A DNA stretch of 21,195 nucleotides from Heterotrichella gracilis. Lineage: Eukaryota > Sar > Xanthophyceae > Tribonematales > Xanthonemataceae. Shown in pieces: positions 15,536 to 21,195 of the stretch. The stretch spans positions 1 through 21,195 of the forward strand of contig JAULBX010029555.1 in NCBI GenBank assembly GCA_032358255.1, read 5' to 3'. The translations under genes were made by a program, and so were the position numbers. Every line of letters starts with the position of its first letter. The stretch's first letter is position 1. The notes under the pieces are model-generated. The model ran no database searches and had not been told where the DNA came from. It was given only the letters and a program-made list of their open reading frames with translations.

Positions 15536-16276
15536 CTAATGATTCAAAAAGATTTTTCCTAAGAACTCCTTGGTACGCCCCGTCCGGTTCTCCGGTTTGC
15601 AGAAAAAATCATCCTTGCTGCAATCTTCTAGAATTTTTCCGCCGACATCCATGAACACCACGCGGTTCGCCACCTTGCGGGCGAAGCCCATTTCATGGGT
15701 CACAACCATCATGGTCATGCCATCTTCGGCCAAGCGGACCATTACATCCAGAACTTCACCCACCATCTCTGGATCCAACGCTGAGGTAGGTTCGTCAAAC
15801 AACATGACCACCGGGTCCATAGACAAGGCCCGGGCAATTGCTACGCGCTGTTGCTGCCCGCCTGACAACTGACCTGGAAATTTATCTTTGTGCGCCTGCA
15901 AGCCCACCCTTTCCAGCATTCTCAACCCCCGCGCAGTTGCATCCTCCACCGAGCGTCCCAGCACATTGCGCTGGGCAACTGTGAGGTTTTCCGTCACGCT
16001 GAGATGAGGGAACAGTTCAAAATGTTGAAACACCATTCCGACTTTGCTACGCAGCTTCGACAAGTTCGTACCAGGTGCCTGCAAGTCAAGGCCATCAACC
16101 CAAATCCTGCCACGCTGAATCGGCTCCAAAGCGTTCACCGTCTTGATTAGCGTTGACTTGCCTGATCCCGATGGCCCACAAACTACCACCACATCCCCTT
16201 TATCGATGGCCATGGTGCAGTTGTCCAGCACTTGGCTAGCGCCATACCATTTTGAAATTCCGTCAATCTTGATCAT
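15536..16276 (-). CDS. gltL: Polar amino-acid ABC transporter ATPase, GltL/GlnQ type
   Basis: A 246-residue cytoplasmic ATPase that powers the importer. Motifs in order: Walker [10 protein letters not shown] at 34-42, Q-loop [11 protein letters not shown] at 81-91, signature LSGGQQQR at 137-144, Walker [13 protein letters not shown] at 157-168 and switch His H194 in VVTHEMGFA. The sequence follows the GlnQ/GltL class closely. It is the last gene of the minus-strand transporter operon, 77 bp after gltK; that spacer holds a hairpin and only a weak ribosome-binding site. The symbol is by family; the substrate is not proven. Confidence 0.93.
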   Translation of the reverse strand: MIKIDGISKWYGASQVLDNCTMAIDKGDVVVVCGPSGSGKSTLIKTVNALEPIQRGRIWVDGLDLQAPGTNLSKLRSKVGMVFQHFELFPHLSVTENLTVAQRNVLGRSVEDATARGLRMLERVGLQAHKDKFPGQLSGGQQQRVAIARALSMDPVVMLFDEPTSALDPEMVGEVLDVMVRLAEDGMTMMVVTHEMGFARKVANRVVFMDVGGKILEDCSKDDFFCKPENRTGRTKEFLGKIFLNH

Positions 16277-16296
16277 TTGCAGCCTAATGCTTGGAT

Positions 16297-16314
16297 GGCA
16301 TGAAAGACCATGCC
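16297..16314 (-). other. Intercistronic hairpin between gltK and gltL
   Basis: GGCATG (16297-16302) and CATGCC (16309-16314) form a perfect 6-bp stem with a 6-nt loop in the only sizeable spacer among the transporter genes. There is no T tract, so a role in mRNA processing or in lowering ATPase expression is more likely than termination. Confidence 0.35.
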
Positions 16315-16353
16315 GTATTCTTGCCCCGAGCTATCTGGATATCCTTATGCAAG

Positions 16354-17028
16354 CTATGCAACGCGCTTTTGAAGGCGCGCCACGACTAGGCTGCCCACCG
16401 AGCACATGGCCAAATACACCAGCGCCACAAAGAGGTATATCTCAACCAAAGTGCCGTCTCTTTGCGCGATTTTGGTAGCGGCACCCAGAAAGTCATTCAG
16501 GCTGATGACGTACACCAAAGAGGTGTCCATCAACAAACCGATGGTCTGACCGACGAGGGCGGGCATCATGTTTCGAATGGCCTGAGGCAGCACCACCAGC
16601 CGCAACGCGCTGGCTTTGCCCATGCCCAATGCAATGGCAGCCTGCATCTGTCCGCTTCTCACTCCGCCAATGCCACCACGGATGATTTCGCTGTAGTACG
16701 CGGATTCGGCCAATACAAACGCAGTCAGGGCGGCATACACGGGGCCGACATCCAGATTTGGGTCATTGAACAGCGACCGCAAGGCATGGGGTACCAAAAA
16801 AAATACCCAGAATATGGTCAACAGCAACGGAATCGAGCGAAAGGTGTCCACATAGGCACGGCACAGGCGCGACAGCCAGCGCGGCCCGAACAGTCTGGCA
16901 AGCGCAATGCACGTGCCAAACAGGATACCCAGGACCATCGCCACCGCAGTCAACATCAGCGTTGTCTGCATGCCCTGCCAAAGGAATGGCCACGCGCGAT
17001 CCAGGGCGGCCCAGTTAAAACTGTTCAT
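16354..17028 (-). CDS. gltK: Polar amino-acid ABC transporter permease, GltK type
   Basis: A 224-residue inner-membrane permease, equal in length to E. coli GltK. It has hydrophobic segments near the start (TLMLTAVAMVLGILFGTCIAL), a DTFRSIPLLLTIFW block, and the EAA-type loop AAIALGMGKASALRLVVLPQAIRN, which docks the ATPase. The open frame extends to 17100, but the ATG at 17028 overlaps the stop of gltJ in ATGA and gives the family N-terminus (MNSFNWAALDRAW), so it is chosen. It forms the channel together with GltJ. Confidence 0.92.
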   Translation of the reverse strand: MNSFNWAALDRAWPFLWQGMQTTLMLTAVAMVLGILFGTCIALARLFGPRWLSRLCRAYVDTFRSIPLLLTIFWVFFLVPHALRSLFNDPNLDVGPVYAALTAFVLAESAYYSEIIRGGIGGVRSGQMQAAIALGMGKASALRLVVLPQAIRNMMPALVGQTIGLLMDTSLVYVISLNDFLGAATKIAQRDGTLVEIYLFVALVYLAMCSVGSLVVARLQKRVA

Positions 17029-17768
17029 GACGCAGTGGCCCCCATGTAGCCAGGAACTGCCGCCCTGCGCTCTATCCAGCGCATCAGCAGAACTACACAC
17101 CAGGTAATAGCCATGTAAAGCAATGTGGCTGCAAAAAACGCCTCGAACGGTTGTGCACTGAACTCACTGAGCTGACGCGCACTCCCGGTGATCTCCATCA
17201 AGCCAATCGTCAACGCCACCGCAGAGTTCTTGAAGACATTCATGAAGTCCGATGCCAAGGGAGGCAGCACAATGCGTAAGGCTTGCGGAATCACCACATA
17301 CCGATAGCAGTCAAAGCTGGTCATGCCAAGCGCCAGAGCAGCATTTTTTTGACCTTGGGGAACGGCGTTGATCCCCGAACGCACCAACTCGGCGGCCTTG
17401 GCCGCCGTGAAGAGCGTCAACGCAATCAGCAGTGTTAAAAACTGGTTCAGCGTAGGGTGAACCTGCTTGATGGCCTGCCCTACACTATTGGGCAGAAGTT
17501 CGGGTATGACGAAGTACCAAAGAAAGACCTGCACCAACAGCGGAATATTGCGAAAGCAATGCACGAAAACCGCTGCGGGCCAGCGCCAAAGCCGGCTCGG
17601 CAGGGTGCGGGCAACGCCGACAACAAAGGCAATTCCCAAAGCAATGACCCAAGAGGATAGAGACAACAAAAGCGTCCACCCCAGTCCTCTCAGGAGCATT
17701 TCCCAGTAGTAGCCCTCACCTGTGACCGAGGGCTTGAAGAAGATCAGAAAGTCCCAGGTGTAGTGCAT
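17025..17768 (-). CDS. gltJ: Polar amino-acid ABC transporter permease, GltJ type
   Basis: A 247-residue permease (E. coli GltJ has 246). It begins MHYTWDFLIFFKPSVTGEGYYW, continues with LRGLGWTLLLSLSSWVIAL, the CFRNIPLLVQVFLWYFVIPELLP block, and the ATPase-docking loop NAALALGMTSFDCYRYVVIPQALR. The N-terminus with a Gly/Tyr-rich segment before the first helix is typical of GltJ rather than GltK. It starts 3 nt after the gltI stop and overlaps gltK by 4 nt, so the three genes are tightly coupled. Confidence 0.93.
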   Translation of the reverse strand: MHYTWDFLIFFKPSVTGEGYYWEMLLRGLGWTLLLSLSSWVIALGIAFVVGVARTLPSRLWRWPAAVFVHCFRNIPLLVQVFLWYFVIPELLPNSVGQAIKQVHPTLNQFLTLLIALTLFTAAKAAELVRSGINAVPQGQKNAALALGMTSFDCYRYVVIPQALRIVLPPLASDFMNVFKNSAVALTIGLMEITGSARQLSEFSAQPFEAFFAATLLYMAITWCVVLLMRWIERRAAVPGYMGATAS

Positions 17769-17771
17769 GCG

Positions 17772-18677
17772 TTACAAAACCTGATCGCTCGGGTTTTGGA
17801 AAATGGATTTGATCAAAGGCTGCATGGGCATCTTCAAGTTAAATCCATTGCGCACATTGAGTGGCTTGTTGAAATACTTGTCGTACAGACTTGCCATTTC
17901 ACCACTCTTCATCATGCCAACGATGACGTCGTCCACGAGCTTCTTGAACTGCACGTCACCCTTGCGCAACATACAGCCGTAAGCCTCGCGCTCCATGGGT
18001 TCCGCAACCACCTTCCATTTGTCTGGGTTCCTGGCGCGGGCCGCACTGCTGAACAAACCAATATCGTCTTCCATGAAGGCCTCGGCACGCCCCGACTCCA
18101 AAGTCATAGAGCCCTCATTGATGTCTGGCGCGAGAATGATATTTATCTTGAGTTGACTCTTTTCGTTTAGCTGGCGCAGCAGCCGCTCGGTCGTGGTACC
18201 TGCGCCCACCACCACACTCTTGCCGGCGAGGTCGCTCCAGTCATTGATAGTCGACTCCGTACGTACCAAAAGCCTGGCACCGACGGCGAAATAGGTCGTG
18301 GAGAAGCTGACCTGGTTCTCCCGCTCGCGGTTGTGGGTGGTGGAGCTGCATTCCAGGTCCACGGTTTGATTAGCCACCAAGGGAATACGTGTTTGGGCTG
18401 TCAGCTCCATGGACCGCACCTTGAGGTCATTGCGCCCCACCACTTGTTTTACCTTCTCGCTGACCTTTTGCGCAATCTCCCAGGCGAATCCTGCCTGCCG
18501 ATTGCTGTCGTCCAGGTAATTGAATGGGACCGACGCAGTACGCGACCCTAGCGTCATGGTTCCGGTCTCCTGGATTTTCTTCAGGGTTCCGGTCAGCTCT
18601 TGTCCGGTGGCACTACCCACCATGGCCATGACGGCCATGCAGATTGCTGCCGTGCGGGATACGGATGTAACTTTCAT
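17772..18677 (-). CDS. gltI: Periplasmic amino-acid-binding protein, GltI type
   Basis: A 301-residue solute-binding protein (E. coli GltI has 302). The first ~25 residues form a signal peptide (RTAAICMAVMAMVGSATG) with cleavage probably just before QE. The mature part follows GltI closely in the ligand-contacting blocks: SRTASVPFNYLDD, TAQTRIPLVANQTVDLECSSTT, and NRERENQVSFSTTYFAVGARLLV. This favours glutamate/aspartate or a related polar amino acid. However, the gene sits directly after a C-S lyase gene (gap 91 bp), so the physiological ligand may be a sulfur-containing amino acid. GAGG lies five bases before the ATG at 18677. Family sure; ligand open. Confidence 0.92.
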   Translation of the reverse strand: MKVTSVSRTAAICMAVMAMVGSATGQELTGTLKKIQETGTMTLGSRTASVPFNYLDDSNRQAGFAWEIAQKVSEKVKQVVGRNDLKVRSMELTAQTRIPLVANQTVDLECSSTTHNRERENQVSFSTTYFAVGARLLVRTESTINDWSDLAGKSVVVGAGTTTERLLRQLNEKSQLKINIILAPDINEGSMTLESGRAEAFMEDDIGLFSSAARARNPDKWKVVAEPMEREAYGCMLRKGDVQFKKLVDDVIVGMMKSGEMASLYDKYFNKPLNVRNGFNLKMPMQPLIKSIFQNPSDQVL

Positions 18678-18768
18678 TCAATCCTCACTTCCAATTTAAA
18701 TGTAAATGGCAGACTCTCACTGCCGCGACGTACTGAGACACCAAGCACCAAAATGACAGAATTCGTCT

Positions 18769-19983
18769 TTACGGCTTACCAGCAAATGGCTCCAAGCGGT
18801 CAAAGGCTGCGGCAAGGTCTGCCTGAAGGGACTCCACCGGCTCCAAGCCCACGGAGATACGAATCAAGGGGCGATGCACCAGTGGGAAACGCCTGCTGGA
18901 CTGGACTTCTTCGGGGTAAAAAGCAATCAGGCTGTGTACGCTTCCCCAGCTGGCACCAATCGAGAAAGCGGACATTTCGGCAAAGAAATGCCGGTAGGCA
19001 TCGAGGCTGGCATGAACCGGGGCAAAGGTAAAAACCGAACCACTGCCCTGGAAATACTGCTTCCACAATCCGTGCGACGGCGACGACTCCAGCGCCGGAT
19101 GCATTACTTCATCCACCAAGGGATGGTTTTCCAACCATGCCGCCAAGTGCAGCGCGTTCTCCGATTGAACTTTGAGGCGAATCGCCATGGTGTCCAGGCC
19201 CCGCTCCACAAGAAAACAATCGTCCGCGCTAGGCGCCTGACCCATGTAGGACTGCAGATGCCGGACGCGCTTGTAGAGCTCCGGATTCGTCATGCTGATG
19301 GACCCCATCAACAAGTCAGAGTGGCCGCCCATGTACTTGGTGCAGGCATGCAAACAAAAGTCCACACCATGTGACAGTGGGCGAAAATAAAGTGGGCTAC
19401 TCCAGGTGTTGTCCACGGCAGTCAGAACGCCATGTGACCGTGCCATCGCAGCCAGTCCGACGACATCCTGAACCTCCATGGTGATGCTGCCCGGCGACTC
19501 CATCCACAACAACTTTGTGTTGGGCTTGAGCAGGTGCTCCAGCTCCAGAGGCGTCAGCGTGGGTGCATAGCGCTCAACGGATACACCTAAGGCAGCCAAG
19601 TTCTCCACAGCGAATGTCAACGCGGGGCCGTAGGCTGAATCGGAGATCAACAGGTGATCCCCCGCTTTCAAAACCGTTAGCATGACTAGGGCAATCGCGG
19701 CTTGCCCGGAGGGCACCACCACACAGTGATTACCGAGGTCAAGTTTCGCAATGCGCTCTTCCAGATTGCGATGGGTGGGAGTCCCCGTTGTGCCATAGCT
19801 GAATCCGTCTGGCAATCTCCCGCCTCGGGTCATGAAGTCGTCCAGCGAAGAAAACCTGACGGTGGAGGCGCGAAAAATGGGCGGCACTAGACTGGAGAAT
19901 TCCCGTCCCAAGTTGACCGTTTTTTCACCGTGTCGGCCCATGGTCTTGACCGTCGGCACGATCTCAGTAGATGTGTGTTTCAT
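18769..19983 (-). CDS. metC: Cystathionine beta-lyase-like PLP enzyme (MetC family)
   Basis: A 404-residue cytosolic enzyme of the Cys/Met-metabolism PLP family. The Schiff-base Lys is K216 in HACTKYMGGHSD, and the PLP-pyridine Asp is D191 in AVDNTW. YGTTGTPTHRNLEERIAKL near 63-81 carries the phosphate-binding Tyr/Arg region, and SGQAAIALVM is the cofactor-contact loop. Among the family (cystathionine beta- and gamma-lyases, gamma-synthase, methionine gamma-lyase) the sequence and length look most like cystathionine beta-lyase (E. coli MetC, K210 and D185). The frame opens at 20025, but the ATG at 19983 gives the family start. First gene of a probable operon with the transporter; divergent from a LysR gene. 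It may act on imported cystathionine, cystine or S-substituted cysteine. Confidence 0.87.
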   Translation of the reverse strand: MKHTSTEIVPTVKTMGRHGEKTVNLGREFSSLVPPIFRASTVRFSSLDDFMTRGGRLPDGFSYGTTGTPTHRNLEERIAKLDLGNHCVVVPSGQAAIALVMLTVLKAGDHLLISDSAYGPALTFAVENLAALGVSVERYAPTLTPLELEHLLKPNTKLLWMESPGSITMEVQDVVGLAAMARSHGVLTAVDNTWSSPLYFRPLSHGVDFCLHACTKYMGGHSDLLMGSISMTNPELYKRVRHLQSYMGQAPSADDCFLVERGLDTMAIRLKVQSENALHLAAWLENHPLVDEVMHPALESSPSHGLWKQYFQGSGSVFTFAPVHASLDAYRHFFAEMSAFSIGASWGSVHSLIAFYPEEVQSSRRFPLVHRPLIRISVGLEPVESLQADLAAAFDRLEPFAGKP

Positions 19984-20054
19984 GCGATAAATTCTCGCGG
20001 TGCACCATGGCGCATGCACACTCAACTTCTTTTCAACCTATAAACTGCGCTTAT
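19984..20054. promoter_or_regulatory. Divergent promoter region with a dyad
   Basis: A 71-bp spacer between the divergently transcribed metC-like and LysR genes. It contains GTGCA (20000-20004) and TGCAC (20015-20019), a perfect dyad with a 10-bp centre, close to the T-N11-A form of LysR binding sites. If the LysR gene instead starts at the in-frame ATG at 20007, the dyad would fall across that start. Promoter boxes are not clear by eye. Confidence 0.45.
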
Positions 20055-20972
20055 ATGCTCTTGAGAGAAATTGAGATCTTTCGGTCAGTAATGACGGCTG
20101 GTTCTGCCAGCAAAGCTGCTCGCTTGCTGGGTGTTTCCCAGCCAGCGGTCAGCCAATCCCTGCGCAAGCTGGAAACCCAGGCGGGACTCGCGTTGTTCCA
20201 GCGAGTACGTGGAAAGCTGATTCCCACGCAGGAGGCCAATGCCTTGCTGGCCGAAGTCAACCGTTGCTTTGTTGGTCTGGATGCTATCGAACACCGCCTG
20301 CGCAGCCTGCGCCAGTTTGGCGTGGGGCGCATCCGGATCGCCAGCCTGCCCGGCCTGGGCCTTGGTTTTTTGCCACGTGTACTCAAAGACGCTGACATTG
20401 CCGGGCGAGCGATGAGTGTGTCGCTGCAGATCATCAGTTCCAGGGATGTGCGTGCACGTTTGTTGGCTAACGAAGCGGACATCGGCTTGATGGCGGATGA
20501 GGTGTCTCTGGTGGGTCTGGAGCACTCACTTTTTGCGCGCTACGAGGGAGTGGTTGCCTTGCCAATGGGGCATCAGTTGGCGAGGAAGAGAGTCATCACC
20601 CCCAAGGACCTTGCCAAGTACCCTATGGTGGGGCTGAACCCGGAAGACGGCGCGAGCGAGCGGCTGGATCAAATTTTTAAGAACCACGGCGTATCCCCGA
20701 ATACTGCGATCGAAACCCCTTACTCCATCAGCATTTGTGAATTGGTTCGCCACGGCTTAGGCGTAGGGGTGGTGAACAGCGTGACAGCATTCGACTACAT
20801 CAATCGGGGCCTTGTACTACGCCGCTTCTCCGAGCGACTGGAATACACAAGCGTTCTGGCTATGCCCAGTGGTCAGACCCTAAGTGTCTTTGCCAAGGAC
20901 CTACTGTCTGTGATGCGGATACGTTTCCAAAAAGACCACAATGCACTCGAACAGTTTCTGAACGAGCAATGA
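20055..20972 (+). CDS. LysR-type transcriptional regulator of the lyase-transporter operon
   Basis: A 305-residue protein with an N-terminal winged helix (residues 3-60, MLLREIEIFRSVMTAGSASK then ARLLGVSQPAVSQSLRKLE) and a LysR effector-binding domain (about 88-300, beginning GVGRIRIASLPGLGLGFLP). The frame is open to 19971. I take the ATG at 20055 because it gives the standard LysR N-terminus; no strong ribosome-binding site is visible for it or for the in-frame ATG at 20007. Divergent placement next to the metC-like gene indicates it controls that operon, probably in response to the substrate or a cleavage product. This is inferred from arrangement. Confidence 0.92.
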   Translation: MLLREIEIFRSVMTAGSASKAARLLGVSQPAVSQSLRKLETQAGLALFQRVRGKLIPTQEANALLAEVNRCFVGLDAIEHRLRSLRQFGVGRIRIASLPGLGLGFLPRVLKDADIAGRAMSVSLQIISSRDVRARLLANEADIGLMADEVSLVGLEHSLFARYEGVVALPMGHQLARKRVITPKDLAKYPMVGLNPEDGASERLDQIFKNHGVSPNTAIETPYSISICELVRHGLGVGVVNSVTAFDYINRGLVLRRFSERLEYTSVLAMPSGQTLSVFAKDLLSVMRIRFQKDHNALEQFLNEQ

Positions 20973-20975
20973 ACA

Positions 20976-20996
20976 AACTCTGATACCCCTAGAGTT
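20976..20996 (+). other. Weak stem-loop after the LysR gene
   Basis: AACTCT (20976-20981) and AGAGTT (20991-20996) can form a 6-bp stem four bases after the stop codon. The stem is AT-rich and not followed by a T tract, so termination is doubtful. Confidence 0.25.
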
Positions 20997-21113
20997 GCTG
21001 ACAGCGCTACATAGTTGATTAGCACTTCCACGCCTTCGTAGCTTAAATTTGAATGAAATTGGGCTCCCCTGAAGACGTCTTTACCAGCGACTGAAGTGGT
21101 ATGAATCTTTCTC

Positions 21114-21170
21114 AGCAATCGACCCAAAGCCGTCCTTGAGCGGCCCAGACTCATTGCCTGATAGCGGACA
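21114..21170. repeat. Dispersed intergenic repeat, copy B
   Basis: Second copy of the 57-bp element at 664-720, same orientation, with identical 15-bp and 8-bp blocks at identical spacing. It lies in the gene-free stretch 20973-21195. A 93-codon minus-strand frame crossing it (20873-21154) overlaps the LysR gene and has no motif, so it is not called. The element may continue past the window end. Confidence 0.6.
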
Positions 21171-21195
21171 TTCCGTGTGGACCACTAAGCGGCGG

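Noticed and set aside
20873-21154. 93-codon minus-strand frame at the right end
   Set aside because: It overlaps the LysR 3' end and repeat copy B, and has no motif.
1-21195. CRISPR arrays, tRNA or rRNA genes, complete insertion sequences, prophage genes
   Set aside because: I saw no regularly spaced direct repeats, no cloverleaf-like sequence and no transposase, integrase or phage structural motif on either strand. A covariance-model scan would be decisive for RNA genes.

Overview
The window looks like a chromosomal segment of a betaproteobacterium, most likely Burkholderiales and probably Comamonadaceae. This is inferred from overall composition, from a CydP-CydA-CydB-CydX cluster followed by a Crp/Fnr-type gene, from a GbsR-linked second bd oxidase, and from the GltIJKL-type transporter. 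I recognised the families from memory and ran no search, so the taxonomic call is an inference.

Layout. (1) 1-599: 3' part of a long-form SRAP (YedK/HMCES-like) gene cut by the window edge. (2) 600-7645: an accessory region. It holds a very large minus-strand STAND-type NTPase (1755 residues) with a nuclease-like N-terminus and a long C-terminal region without recognised motifs, which is a good candidate for an antiphage sensor. It also holds an orphan membrane protein whose stop codon lies inside a sequence with the architecture of an integron attC site, plus poorly coding spacers. (3) 7646-11828, plus strand: a DUF2946-like secreted protein, then cydP-cydA-cydB-cydX (canonical long-Q-loop cytochrome bd) and a Crp/Fnr-type regulator. 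(4) 12024-15010, minus strand: a second bd oxidase of the short-Q-loop, CIO-like type (cioA-cioB) behind a GbsR/MarR-type regulator. A striking 16-6-16 inverted repeat, probably the operator, lies just upstream. The two oxidase operons converge. (5) 15536-19983, minus strand: a probable operon of a cystathionine beta-lyase-like PLP enzyme and a polar/acidic amino-acid ABC transporter (binding protein, two permeases, ATPase), with a divergent LysR-type regulator at 20055-20972. (6) 20973-21195: non-coding, with a second copy of a diverged 57-bp dispersed repeat also present at 664-720.

How the parts work together. The two bd oxidases give the cell two quinol oxidases under apparently separate control, one linked to a Crp/Fnr-type protein and one to a GbsR-type repressor. 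The PLP enzyme and transporter together suggest import and C-S cleavage of an amino acid, with LysR control from the shared divergent promoter region. The most novel material is the STAND protein together with the attC-bearing orphan membrane gene beside it; both look acquired rather than core.
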